64,000 nucleotides of DNA from Edaphochlamys debaryana (GCA_016858145.1 JAEHOE010000239.1:1-64000); one strand, 5' to 3'. Positions 48,701-62,200 are shown, numbered from the stretch's first letter. The notes: generated by a model from the sequence alone, not told the origin. Program-made: numbers and translations.

Positions 48701-51700
48701 ACTTCTAGCGCCCTGGGCGTGAGAGCGAAACCGCTGGAGCCCACCCCAGCGCCCAGGGGCGAGCTGGGCAGACAGCGAAGGAGCTCTAGAACGCGCTGGA
48801 AGGGCAGGGAGGCGCACGCAGCCGGCGGCCAAGGGACCGAACCCTCCAACGGCGCTGCAAGGCGGCCGAGAGCCCTTGGCCAGACGCAAACTCGGGGATC
48901 TGGCCCTGACCCGCGTGCCCTTTGGCATGGATCGTTCATACCATGATGAAAACTGCCCATCCCATCAGCACTGGGCACATAAGCATCATTGGGCCAGATC
49001 AGTAGTACGGTGGGGGACCACGTGCGAACCCCTGGTGACGATCTGTATTGCTCCATTTTGGGCCTGCGCCTGCCCCGCGGGGGCCCCTGCGCGCGCCCCC
49101 TCGGGGGAGCCCTGCCCGTGTGAGCCAGCACCTGCCGGAGCGGGAAAGGCTGGCATGCGCGTCTTGCTATGTGATATAATCGAGAGCTGCTCGCAGAGCT
49201 GCTCGGCTGGGGGCTGGCAAGGGAGGCAAGGAGGGGGAGGCGGAGGAACAGGGCTAGGCCCCCCACACCCGCACCCCCCCGCCCTCGGCACCCCACCTGC
49301 CCCCAACCGCTTGCAGCCGGGGTCCGCCGTCGCAGCCACCGACTCACAGCCCCCAAGGCGTGCTGCTGCTTGAGTGCTGAGCAATCTAGTGGCGCCACAG
49401 AGGCCAGGCCGGGGTGGGAGTCGCAGGGCTGCGAGCAGCGCGATGGAGGTCGCGAAATTCGGGGTCAGAGCTCTACCACCGCCGCAGCGCTTCACCAGCC
49501 GCAAGCACCAGCGTGTACAGCTTTTGAAGCTCTACTGCAAGGGCACAACGCCGCGCTTTGCACTTCTAGCGCCCTGGGCGTGAGAGCGAAACCGCTGGAG
49601 CCCACCCCAGCGCCCAGGGGCGAGCTGGGCAGACAGCGAAGGAGCTCTAGAACGCGCTGGAAGGGCAGGGAGGCGCACGCAGCCGGCGGCCAAGGGACCG
49701 AACCCTCCAACGGCGCTGCAAGGCGGCCGAGAGCCCTTGGCCAGACGCAAACTCGGGGATCTGGCCCTGACCCGCGTGCCCTTTGGCATGGATCGTTCAT
49801 ACCATGATGAAAACTGCCCATCCCATCAGCACTGGGCACATAAGCATCATTGGGCCAGATCAGTAGTACGGTGGGGGACCACGTGCGAACCCCTGGTGAC
49901 GATCTGTATTGCTCCATTTTGGGCCTGCGCCTGCCCCGCGGGGGCCCCTGCGCGCGCCCCCTCGGGGGAGCCCTGCCCGTGTGAGCCAGCACCTGCCGGA
50001 GCGGGAAAGGCTGGCATGCGCGTCTTGCTATGTGATATAATCGAGAGCTGCTCGCAGAGCTGCTCGGCTGGGGGCTGGCAAGGGAGGCAAGGAGGGGGAG
50101 GCGGAGGAACAGGGCTAGGCCCCCCACACCCGCACCCCCCCGCCCTCGGCACCCCACCTGCCCCCAACCGCTTGCAGCCGGGGTCCGCCGTCGCAGCCAC
50201 CGACTCACAGCCCCCAAGGCGTGCTGCTGCTTGAGTGCTGAGCAATCTAGTGGCGCCACAGAGGCCAGGCCGGGGTGGGAGTCGCAGGGCTGCGAGCAGC
50301 GCGATGGAGGTCGCGAAATTCGGGGTCAGAGCTCTACCACCGCCGCAGCGCTTCACCAGCCGCAAGCACCAGCGTGTACAGCTTTTGAAGCTCTACTGCA
50401 AGGGCACAACGCCGCGCTTTGCACTTCTAGCGCCCTGGGCGTGAGAGCGAAACCGCTGGAGCCCACCCCAGCGCCCAGGGGCGAGCTGGGCAGACAGCGA
50501 AGGAGCTCTAGAACGCGCTGGAAGGGCAGGGAGGCGCACGCAGCCGGCGGCCAAGGGACCGAACCCTCCAACGGCGCTGCAAGGCGGCCGAGAGCCCTTG
50601 GCCAGACGCAAACTCGGGGATCTGGCCCTGACCCGCGTGCCCTTTGGCATGGATCGTTCATACCATGATGAAAACTGCCCATCCCATCAGCACTGGGCAC
50701 ATAAGCATCATTGGGCCAGATCAGTAGTACGGTGGGGGACCACGTGCGAACCCCTGGTGACGATCTGTATTGCTCCATTTTGGGCCTGCGCCTGCCCCGC
50801 GGGGGCCCCTGCGCGCGCCCCCTCGGGGGAGCCCTGCCCGTGTGAGCCAGCACCTGCCGGAGCGGGAAAGGCTGGCATGCGCGTCTTGCTATGTGATATA
50901 ATCGAGAGCTGCTCGCAGAGCTGCTCGGCTGGGGGCTGGCAAGGGAGGCAAGGAGGGGGAGGCGGAGGAACAGGGCTAGGCCCCCCACACCCGCACCCCC
51001 CCGCCCTCGGCACCCCACCTGCCCCCAACCGCTTGCAGCCGGGGTCCGCCGTCGCAGCCACCGACTCACAGCCCCCAAGGCGTGCTGCTGCTTGAGTGCT
51101 GAGCAATCTAGTGGCGCCACAGAGGCCAGGCCGGGGTGGGAGTCGCAGGGCTGCGAGCAGCGCGATGGAGGTCGCGAAATTCGGGGTCAGAGCTCTACCA
51201 CCGCCGCAGCGCTTCACCAGCCGCAAGCACCAGCGTGTACAGCTTTTGAAGCTCTACTGCAAGGGCACAACGCCGCGCTTTGCACTTCTAGCGCCCTGGG
51301 CGTGAGAGCGAAACCGCTGGAGCCCACCCCAGCGCCCAGGGGCGAGCTGGGCAGACAGCGAAGGAGCTCTAGAACGCGCTGGAAGGGCAGGGAGGCGCAC
51401 GCAGCCGGCGGCCAAGGGACCGAACCCTCCAACGGCGCTGCAAGGCGGCCGAGAGCCCTTGGCCAGACGCAAACTCGGGGATCTGGCCCTGACCCGCGTG
51501 CCCTTTGGCATGGATCGTTCATACCATGATGAAAACTGCCCATCCCATCAGCACTGGGCACATAAGCATCATTGGGCCAGATCAGTAGTACGGTGGGGGA
51601 CCACGTGCGAACCCCTGGTGACGATCTGTATTGCTCCATTTTGGGCCTGCGCCTGCCCCGCGGGGGCCCCTGCGCGCGCCCCCTCGGGGGAGCCCTGCCC

Positions 51701-54700
51701 GTGTGAGCCAGCACCTGCCGGAGCGGGAAAGGCTGGCATGCGCGTCTTGCTATGTGATATAATCGAGAGCTGCTCGCAGAGCTGCTCGGCTGGGGGCTGG
51801 CAAGGGAGGCAAGGAGGGGGAGGCGGAGGAACAGGGCTAGGCCCCCCACACCCGCACCCCCCCGCCCTCGGCACCCCACCTGCCCCCAACCGCTTGCAGC
51901 CGGGGTCCGCCGTCGCAGCCACCGACTCACAGCCCCCAAGGCGTGCTGCTGCTTGAGTGCTGAGCAATCTAGTGGCGCCACAGAGGCCAGGCCGGGGTGG
52001 GAGTCGCAGGGCTGCGAGCAGCGCGATGGAGGTCGCGAAATTCGGGGTCAGAGCTCTACCACCGCCGCAGCGCTTCACCAGCCGCAAGCACCAGCGTGTA
52101 CAGCTTTTGAAGCTCTACTGCAAGGGCACAACGCCGCGCTTTGCACTTCTAGCGCCCTGGGCGTGAGAGCGAAACCGCTGGAGCCCACCCCAGCGCCCAG
52201 GGGCGAGCTGGGCAGACAGCGAAGGAGCTCTAGAACGCGCTGGAAGGGCAGGGAGGCGCACGCAGCCGGCGGCCAAGGGACCGAACCCTCCAACGGCGCT
52301 GCAAGGCGGCCGAGAGCCCTTGGCCAGACGCAAACTCGGGGATCTGGCCCTGACCCGCGTGCCCTTTGGCATGGATCGTTCATACCATGATGAAAACTGC
52401 CCATCCCATCAGCACTGGGCACATAAGCATCATTGGGCCAGATCAGTAGTACGGTGGGGGACCACGTGCGAACCCCTGGTGACGATCTGTATTGCTCCAT
52501 TTTGGGCCTGCGCCTGCCCCGCGGGGGCCCCTGCGCGCGCCCCCTCGGGGGAGCCCTGCCCGTGTGAGCCAGCACCTGCCGGAGCGGGAAAGGCTGGCAT
52601 GCGCGTCTTGCTATGTGATATAATCGAGAGCTGCTCGCAGAGCTGCTCGGCTGGGGGCTGGCAAGGGAGGCAAGGAGGGGGAGGCGGAGGAACAGGGCTA
52701 GGCCCCCCACACCCGCACCCCCCCGCCCTCGGCACCCCACCTGCCCCCAACCGCTTGCAGCCGGGGTCCGCCGTCGCAGCCACCGACTCACAGCCCCCAA
52801 GGCGTGCTGCTGCTTGAGTGCTGAGCAATCTAGTGGCGCCACAGAGGCCAGGCCGGGGTGGGAGTCGCAGGGCTGCGAGCAGCGCGATGGAGGTCGCGAA
52901 ATTCGGGGTCAGAGCTCTACCACCGCCGCAGCGCTTCACCAGCCGCAAGCACCAGCGTGTACAGCTTTTGAAGCTCTACTGCAAGGGCACAACGCCGCGC
53001 TTTGCACTTCTAGCGCCCTGGGCGTGAGAGCGAAACCGCTGGAGCCCACCCCAGCGCCCAGGGGCGAGCTGGGCAGACAGCGAAGGAGCTCTAGAACGCG
53101 CTGGAAGGGCAGGGAGGCGCACGCAGCCGGCGGCCAAGGGACCGAACCCTCCAACGGCGCTGCAAGGCGGCCGAGAGCCCTTGGCCAGACGCAAACTCGG
53201 GGATCTGGCCCTGACCCGCGTGCCCTTTGGCATGGATCGTTCATACCATGATGAAAACTGCCCATCCCATCAGCACTGGGCACATAAGCATCATTGGGCC
53301 AGATCAGTAGTACGGTGGGGGACCACGTGCGAACCCCTGGTGACGATCTGTATTGCTCCATTTTGGGCCTGCGCCTGCCCCGCGGGGGCCCCTGCGCGCG
53401 CCCCCTCGGGGGAGCCCTGCCCGTGTGAGCCAGCACCTGCCGGAGCGGGAAAGGCTGGCATGCGCGTCTTGCTATGTGATATAATCGAGAGCTGCTCGCA
53501 GAGCTGCTCGGCTGGGGGCTGGCAAGGGAGGCAAGGAGGGGGAGGCGGAGGAACAGGGCTAGGCCCCCCACACCCGCACCCCCCCGCCCTCGGCACCCCA
53601 CCTGCCCCCAACCGCTTGCAGCCGGGGTCCGCCGTCGCAGCCACCGACTCACAGCCCCCAAGGCGTGCTGCTGCTTGAGTGCTGAGCAATCTAGTGGCGC
53701 CACAGAGGCCAGGCCGGGGTGGGAGTCGCAGGGCTGCGAGCAGCGCGATGGAGGTCGCGAAATTCGGGGTCAGAGCTCTACCACCGCCGCAGCGCTTCAC
53801 CAGCCGCAAGCACCAGCGTGTACAGCTTTTGAAGCTCTACTGCAAGGGCACAACGCCGCGCTTTGCACTTCTAGCGCCCTGGGCGTGAGAGCGAAACCGC
53901 TGGAGCCCACCCCAGCGCCCAGGGGCGAGCTGGGCAGACAGCGAAGGAGCTCTAGAACGCGCTGGAAGGGCAGGGAGGCGCACGCAGCCGGCGGCCAAGG
54001 GACCGAACCCTCCAACGGCGCTGCAAGGCGGCCGAGAGCCCTTGGCCAGACGCAAACTCGGGGATCTGGCCCTGACCCGCGTGCCCTTTGGCATGGATCG
54101 TTCATACCATGATGAAAACTGCCCATCCCATCAGCACTGGGCACATAAGCATCATTGGGCCAGATCAGTAGTACGGTGGGGGACCACGTGCGAACCCCTG
54201 GTGACGATCTGTATTGCTCCATTTTGGGCCTGCGCCTGCCCCGCGGGGGCCCCTGCGCGCGCCCCCTCGGGGGAGCCCTGCCCGTGTGAGCCAGCACCTG
54301 CCGGAGCGGGAAAGGCTGGCATGCGCGTCTTGCTATGTGATATAATCGAGAGCTGCTCGCAGAGCTGCTCGGCTGGGGGCTGGCAAGGGAGGCAAGGAGG
54401 GGGAGGCGGAGGAACAGGGCTAGGCCCCCCACACCCGCACCCCCCCGCCCTCGGCACCCCACCTGCCCCCAACCGCTTGCAGCCGGGGTCCGCCGTCGCA
54501 GCCACCGACTCACAGCCCCCAAGGCGTGCTGCTGCTTGAGTGCTGAGCAATCTAGTGGCGCCACAGAGGCCAGGCCGGGGTGGGAGTCGCAGGGCTGCGA
54601 GCAGCGCGATGGAGGTCGCGAAATTCGGGGTCAGAGCTCTACCACCGCCGCAGCGCTTCACCAGCCGCAAGCACCAGCGTGTACAGCTTTTGAAGCTCTA

Positions 54701-57700
54701 CTGCAAGGGCACAACGCCGCGCTTTGCACTTCTAGCGCCCTGGGCGTGAGAGCGAAACCGCTGGAGCCCACCCCAGCGCCCAGGGGCGAGCTGGGCAGAC
54801 AGCGAAGGAGCTCTAGAACGCGCTGGAAGGGCAGGGAGGCGCACGCAGCCGGCGGCCAAGGGACCGAACCCTCCAACGGCGCTGCAAGGCGGCCGAGAGC
54901 CCTTGGCCAGACGCAAACTCGGGGATCTGGCCCTGACCCGCGTGCCCTTTGGCATGGATCGTTCATACCATGATGAAAACTGCCCATCCCATCAGCACTG
55001 GGCACATAAGCATCATTGGGCCAGATCAGTAGTACGGTGGGGGACCACGTGCGAACCCCTGGTGACGATCTGTATTGCTCCATTTTGGGCCTGCGCCTGC
55101 CCCGCGGGGGCCCCTGCGCGCGCCCCCTCGGGGGAGCCCTGCCCGTGTGAGCCAGCACCTGCCGGAGCGGGAAAGGCTGGCATGCGCGTCTTGCTATGTG
55201 ATATAATCGAGAGCTGCTCGCAGAGCTGCTCGGCTGGGGGCTGGCAAGGGAGGCAAGGAGGGGGAGGCGGAGGAACAGGGCTAGGCCCCCCACACCCGCA
55301 CCCCCCCGCCCTCGGCACCCCACCTGCCCCCAACCGCTTGCAGCCGGGGTCCGCCGTCGCAGCCACCGACTCACAGCCCCCAAGGCGTGCTGCTGCTTGA
55401 GTGCTGAGCAATCTAGTGGCGCCACAGAGGCCAGGCCGGGGTGGGAGTCGCAGGGCTGCGAGCAGCGCGATGGAGGTCGCGAAATTCGGGGTCAGAGCTC
55501 TACCACCGCCGCAGCGCTTCACCAGCCGCAAGCACCAGCGTGTACAGCTTTTGAAGCTCTACTGCAAGGGCACAACGCCGCGCTTTGCACTTCTAGCGCC
55601 CTGGGCGTGAGAGCGAAACCGCTGGAGCCCACCCCAGCGCCCAGGGGCGAGCTGGGCAGACAGCGAAGGAGCTCTAGAACGCGCTGGAAGGGCAGGGAGG
55701 CGCACGCAGCCGGCGGCCAAGGGACCGAACCCTCCAACGGCGCTGCAAGGCGGCCGAGAGCCCTTGGCCAGACGCAAACTCGGGGATCTGGCCCTGACCC
55801 GCGTGCCCTTTGGCATGGATCGTTCATACCATGATGAAAACTGCCCATCCCATCAGCACTGGGCACATAAGCATCATTGGGCCAGATCAGTAGTACGGTG
55901 GGGGACCACGTGCGAACCCCTGGTGACGATCTGTATTGCTCCATTTTGGGCCTGCGCCTGCCCCGCGGGGGCCCCTGCGCGCGCCCCCTCGGGGGAGCCC
56001 TGCCCGTGTGAGCCAGCACCTGCCGGAGCGGGAAAGGCTGGCATGCGCGTCTTGCTATGTGATATAATCGAGAGCTGCTCGCAGAGCTGCTCGGCTGGGG
56101 GCTGGCAAGGGAGGCAAGGAGGGGGAGGCGGAGGAACAGGGCTAGGCCCCCCACACCCGCACCCCCCCGCCCTCGGCACCCCACCTGCCCCCAACCGCTT
56201 GCAGCCGGGGTCCGCCGTCGCAGCCACCGACTCACAGCCCCCAAGGCGTGCTGCTGCTTGAGTGCTGAGCAATCTAGTGGCGCCACAGAGGCCAGGCCGG
56301 GGTGGGAGTCGCAGGGCTGCGAGCAGCGCGATGGAGGTCGCGAAATTCGGGGTCAGAGCTCTACCACCGCCGCAGCGCTTCACCAGCCGCAAGCACCAGC
56401 GTGTACAGCTTTTGAAGCTCTACTGCAAGGGCACAACGCCGCGCTTTGCACTTCTAGCGCCCTGGGCGTGAGAGCGAAACCGCTGGAGCCCACCCCAGCG
56501 CCCAGGGGCGAGCTGGGCAGACAGCGAAGGAGCTCTAGAACGCGCTGGAAGGGCAGGGAGGCGCACGCAGCCGGCGGCCAAGGGACCGAACCCTCCAACG
56601 GCGCTGCAAGGCGGCCGAGAGCCCTTGGCCAGACGCAAACTCGGGGATCTGGCCCTGACCCGCGTGCCCTTTGGCATGGATCGTTCATACCATGATGAAA
56701 ACTGCCCATCCCATCAGCACTGGGCACATAAGCATCATTGGGCCAGATCAGTAGTACGGTGGGGGACCACGTGCGAACCCCTGGTGACGATCTGTATTGC
56801 TCCATTTTGGGCCTGCGCCTGCCCCGCGGGGGCCCCTGCGCGCGCCCCCTCGGGGGAGCCCTGCCCGTGTGAGCCAGCACCTGCCGGAGCGGGAAAGGCT
56901 GGCATGCGCGTCTTGCTATGTGATATAATCGAGAGCTGCTCGCAGAGCTGCTCGGCTGGGGGCTGGCAAGGGAGGCAAGGAGGGGGAGGCGGAGGAACAG
57001 GGCTAGGCCCCCCACACCCGCACCCCCCCGCCCTCGGCACCCCACCTGCCCCCAACCGCTTGCAGCCGGGGTCCGCCGTCGCAGCCACCGACTCACAGCC
57101 CCCAAGGCGTGCTGCTGCTTGAGTGCTGAGCAATCTAGTGGCGCCACAGAGGCCAGGCCGGGGTGGGAGTCGCAGGGCTGCGAGCAGCGCGATGGAGGTC
57201 GCGAAATTCGGGGTCAGAGCTCTACCACCGCCGCAGCGCTTCACCAGCCGCAAGCACCAGCGTGTACAGCTTTTGAAGCTCTACTGCAAGGGCACAACGC
57301 CGCGCTTTGCACTTCTAGCGCCCTGGGCGTGAGAGCGAAACCGCTGGAGCCCACCCCAGCGCCCAGGGGCGAGCTGGGCAGACAGCGAAGGAGCTCTAGA
57401 ACGCGCTGGAAGGGCAGGGAGGCGCACGCAGCCGGCGGCCAAGGGACCGAACCCTCCAACGGCGCTGCAAGGCGGCCGAGAGCCCTTGGCCAGACGCAAA
57501 CTCGGGGATCTGGCCCTGACCCGCGTGCCCTTTGGCATGGATCGTTCATACCATGATGAAAACTGCCCATCCCATCAGCACTGGGCACATAAGCATCATT
57601 GGGCCAGATCAGTAGTACGGTGGGGGACCACGTGCGAACCCCTGGTGACGATCTGTATTGCTCCATTTTGGGCCTGCGCCTGCCCCGCGGGGGCCCCTGC

Positions 57701-59253
57701 GCGCGCCCCCTCGGGGGAGCCCTGCCCGTGTGAGCCAGCACCTGCCGGAGCGGGAAAGGCTGGCATGCGCGTCTTGCTATGTGATATAATCGAGAGCTGC
57801 TCGCAGAGCTGCTCGGCTGGGGGCTGGCAAGGGAGGCAAGGAGGGGGAGGCGGAGGAACAGGGCTAGGCCCCCCACACCCGCACCCCCCCGCCCTCGGCA
57901 CCCCACCTGCCCCCAACCGCTTGCAGCCGGGGTCCGCCGTCGCAGCCACCGACTCACAGCCCCCAAGGCGTGCTGCTGCTTGAGTGCTGAGCAATCTAGT
58001 GGCGCCACAGAGGCCAGGCCGGGGTGGGAGTCGCAGGGCTGCGAGCAGCGCGATGGAGGTCGCGAAATTCGGGGTCAGAGCTCTACCACCGCCGCAGCGC
58101 TTCACCAGCCGCAAGCACCAGCGTGTACAGCTTTTGAAGCTCTACTGCAAGGGCACAACGCCGCGCTTTGCACTTCTAGCGCCCTGGGCGTGAGAGCGAA
58201 ACCGCTGGAGCCCACCCCAGCGCCCAGGGGCGAGCTGGGCAGACAGCGAAGGAGCTCTAGAACGCGCTGGAAGGGCAGGGAGGCGCACGCAGCCGGCGGC
58301 CAAGGGACCGAACCCTCCAACGGCGCTGCAAGGCGGCCGAGAGCCCTTGGCCAGACGCAAACTCGGGGATCTGGCCCTGACCCGCGTGGCCTTTGGCATG
58401 GATCGTTCATACCATGATGAAAACTGCCCATCCCATCAGCACTGGGCACATAAGCATCATTGGGCCAGATCAGTAGTACGGTGGGGGACCACGTGCGAAC
58501 CCCTGGTGACGATCTGTATTGCTCCATTTTGGGCGCCTGCCCCGCGGGGGCCCCTGCGCGCGCCCCCTCGGGGGAGCCCTGCCCGTGTGAGCCAGCACCT
58601 GCCGGAGCGGGAAAGGCTGGCATGCGCGTCTTGCTATGTGATATAATCGAGAGCTGCTCGCAGAGCTGCTCGGCTGGGGGCTGGCAAGGGAGGCAAGGAG
58701 GGGGAGGCGGAGGAACAGGGCTAGGCCCCCCACACCCGCACCCCCCCGCCCTCGGCACCCCACCTGCCCCCAACCGCTTGCAGCCGGGGTCCGCCGTCGC
58801 AGCCACCGACTCACAGCCCCCAAGGCGTGCTGCTGCTTGAGTGCTGAGCAATCTAGTGGCGCCACAGAGGCCAGGCCGGGGTGGGAGTCGCAGGGCTGCG
58901 AGCAGCGCGATGGAGGTCGCGAAATTCGGGGTCAGAGCTCTACCACCGCCGCAGCGCTTCACCAGCCGCAAGCACCAGCGTGTACAGCTTTTGAAGCTCT
59001 ACTGCAAGGGCACAACGCCGCGCTTTGCACTTCTAGCGCCCTGGGCGTGAGAGCGAAACCGCTGGAGCCCACCCCAGCGCCCAGGGGCGAGCTGGGCAGA
59101 CAGCGAAGGAGCTCTAGAACGCGCTGGAAGGGCAGGGAGGCGCACGCAGCCGGCGGCCAAGGGACCGAACCCTCCAACGGCGCTGCAAGGCGGCCGAGAG
59201 CCCTTGGCCAGACGCAAACTCGGGGATCTGGCCCTGACCCGCGTGCCCTTTGG
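36741..59253. repeat. type A satellite array, 861-bp units, about 26 tandem copies
   Basis: Units start at each CATGGATCGTTCAT: 36741, 37601, 38462, 39455, then every 861 bp from 40316 to 58397. Lengths: unit 1 is 860, unit 2 is 861, unit 3 is 993 (internal 132-bp duplication), units 4-25 are 861 and unit 26 is 857 (a 4-bp deletion in the GGGCCTGCGCC stretch). Copies are virtually identical by eye. Units 1 and 2 share a CCCCGTGGGGG variant that is CCCCGCGGGGG from unit 3 on. Unit 26 follows a G-for-C change at about 58389. Both strands contain several incidental reading frames of 69-255 codons per unit. None is conserved into type B units, so they are not treated as genes. Size and homogeneity resemble Chlamydomonas subtelomeric Sultan satellites; identity was not tested. 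Confidence 0.95.
38584..38847. repeat. 132-bp tandem duplication within satellite unit 3
   Basis: The block beginning TTGCTCCATTTTGGGC at 38584 is repeated starting at 38716. The junction falls in GATATAAT, where a short AT(T) overlap joins the two copies. Only this unit carries it, making it 993 bp long. It is a useful unique landmark in the array. Confidence 0.9.
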
Positions 59254-62200
59254 CATGGATCGTTCATACCATGATGAAAACTGCCCATCCCATCAGCACT
59301 GGGCACATAAGCATCATTGGGCCAGATCAGTAGTACGGTGGGGGACCACGTGCGAACCCCTGGTGACGATCTGTATTGCCCATTTTGGGCCTGCGCCTGC
59401 CCCACGGGGGCCCCCGCGCGTACCCCCCCGGGGGGGCTCTGCCCGTGTGAGCCACGACCTGCCGGAGCGGGAAAGGCTGGGACGCACGTCTTGCTATGTG
59501 ATATAATCGAGAGCCGCTCGCAGAGCTACTCGGCTGGGGGCTGGCAAGGGGAGCAAGGAGGGGGAGGCGGGGGAACAGGGCTAGGCCCCCCACACCCACA
59601 CACCCCCGCACCCCCCCGCACCCGCACCCCACCTGCACCCCGCCCACTGCGTGTAACCGTTCGCCACCACCGCCACGGACTCGCAGCCACCAAGGCCTGC
59701 TACTGCTGGAGTTTTACAATTTGTAGTGGACGATTACGGCTCAGGGCTGGGGTTGAGTCGCAGGGCTGCGAGCAGAGCGAGGGGGGTCGCGAAATTCGTA
59801 CCTCGCACCACCTCGCCGCTGCAGCTCTATCTCCACCAGCCGCAAGCACCAGCGTGTCAAGCTTTGAAAGCGCTACACCACGCACTGCTCCCGCTGCTTT
59901 GCACTTCTAGCGCCCTGGGCGTGAGAGCGAAACCGCTGGAGGCAGCTGCAGGCCGCAGGGGAGGCGCAGAAAGAAGCCAAGGAAACGCAGCTTGCAGACG
60001 GAAGCAGGGCGGCCAAGCACGCAGCGCGCGGCCCAACCCTCCGACGCCACCGCCAAGGGCCTCAGCGGGGCCGGGAGCCCTCGGCCAGACGCAAACTTGG
60101 GGACCTGGCCCGAACCCGAGTGCGGGTTGGCATGGATCGTTCATACCATGATGAAAACTGCCCATCCCATCAGCACTGGGCACATAAGCATCATTGGGCC
60201 AGATCAGTAGTACGGTGGGGGACCACGTGCGAACCCCTGGTGACGATCTGTATTGCCCATTTTGAGCCTGCGCCTGCCCCACGGGGGCCCCCGCGCGTAC
60301 CCCCCCGGGGGGGCTCTGCCCGTGTGAGCCACGACCTGCCGGAGCGGGAAAGGCTGGGACGCACGTCTTGCTATGTGATATAATCGAGAGCCGCTCGCAG
60401 AGCTACTCGGCTGGGGGCTGGCAAGGGGAGCAAGGAGGGGGAGGCGGGGGAACAGGGCTAGGCCCCCCACACCCACACACCCCCGCACCCCCCCGCACCC
60501 GCACCCCACCTGCACCCCGCCCACTGCGTGTAACCGTTCGCCACCACCGCCACGGACTCGCAGCCACCAAGGCCTGCTACTGCTGGAGTTTTACAATTTG
60601 TAGTGGACGATTACGGCTCAGGGCTGGGGTTGAGTCGCAGGGCTGCGAGCAGAGCGAGGGGGGTCGCGAAATTCGTACCTCGCACCACCTCGCCGCTGCA
60701 GCTCTATCTCCACCAGCCGCAAGCACCAGCGTGTCAAGCTTTGAAAGCGCTACACCACGCACTGCTCCCGCTGCTTTGCACTTCTAGCGCCCTGGGCGTG
60801 AGAGCGAAACCGCTGGAGGCAGCTGCAGGCCGCAGGGGAGGCGCAGAAAGAAGCCAAGGAAACGCAGCTTGCAGACGGAAGCAGGGCGGCCAAGCACGCA
60901 GCGCGCGGCCCAACCCTCCGACGCCACCGCCAAGGGCCTCAGCGGGGCCGGGAGCCCTCGGCCAGACGCAAACTTGGGGACCTGGCCCGAACCCGAGTGC
61001 GGGTTGGCATGGATCGTTCATACCATGATGAAAACTGCCCATCCCATCAGCACTGGGCACATAAGCATCATTGGGCCAGATCAGTAGTACGGTGGGGGAC
61101 CACGTGCGAACCCCTGGTGACGATCTGTATTGCCCATTTTGAGCCTGCGCCTGCCCCACGGGGGCCCCCGCGCGTACCCCCCCGGGGGGGCTCTGCCCGT
61201 GTGAGCCACGACCTGCCGGAGCGGGAAAGGCTGGGACGCACGTCTTGCTATGTGATATAATCGAGAGCCGCTCGCAGAGCTACTCGGCTGGGGGCTGGCA
61301 AGGGGAGCAAGGAGGGGGAGGCGGGGGAACAGGGCTAGGCCCCCCACACCCACACACCCCCGCACCCCCCCGCACCCGCACCCCACCTGCACCCCGCCCA
61401 CTGCGTGTAACCGTTCGCCACCACCGCCACGGACTCGCAGCCACCAAGGCCTGCTACTGCTGGAGTTTTACAATTTGTAGTGGACGATTACGGCTCAGGG
61501 CTGGGGTTGAGTCGCAGGGCTGCGAGCAGAGCGAGGGGGGTCGCGAAATTCGTACCTCGCACCACCTCGCCGCTGCAGCTCTATCTCCACCAGCCGCAAG
61601 CACCAGCGTGTCAAGCTTTGAAAGCGCTACACCACGCACTGCTCCCGCTGCTTTGCACTTCTAGCGCCCTGGGCGTGAGAGCGAAACCGCTGGAGGCAGC
61701 TGCAGGCCGCAGGGGAGGCGCAGAAAGAAGCCAAGGAAACGCAGCTTGCAGACGGAAGCAGGGCGGCCAAGCACGCAGCGCGCGGCCCAACCCTCCGACG
61801 CCACCGCCAAGGGCCTCAGCGGGGCCGGGAGCCCTCGGCCAGACGCAAACTTGGGGACCTGGCCCGAACCCGAGTGCGGGTTGGCATGGATCGTTCATAC
61901 CATGATGAAAACTGCCCATCCCATCAGCACTGGGCACATAAGCATCATTGGGCCAGATCAGTAGTACGGTGGGGGACCACGTGCGAACCCCTGGTGACGA
62001 TCTGTATTGCCCATTTTGAGCCTGCGCCTGCCCCACGGGGGCCCCCGCGCGTACCCCCCCGGGGGGGCTCTGCCCGTGTGAGCCACGACCTGCCGGAGCG
62101 GGAAAGGCTGGGACGCACGTCTTGCTATGTGATATAATCGAGAGCCGCTCGCAGAGCTACTCGGCTGGGGGCTGGCAAGGGGAGCAAGGAGGGGGAGGCG

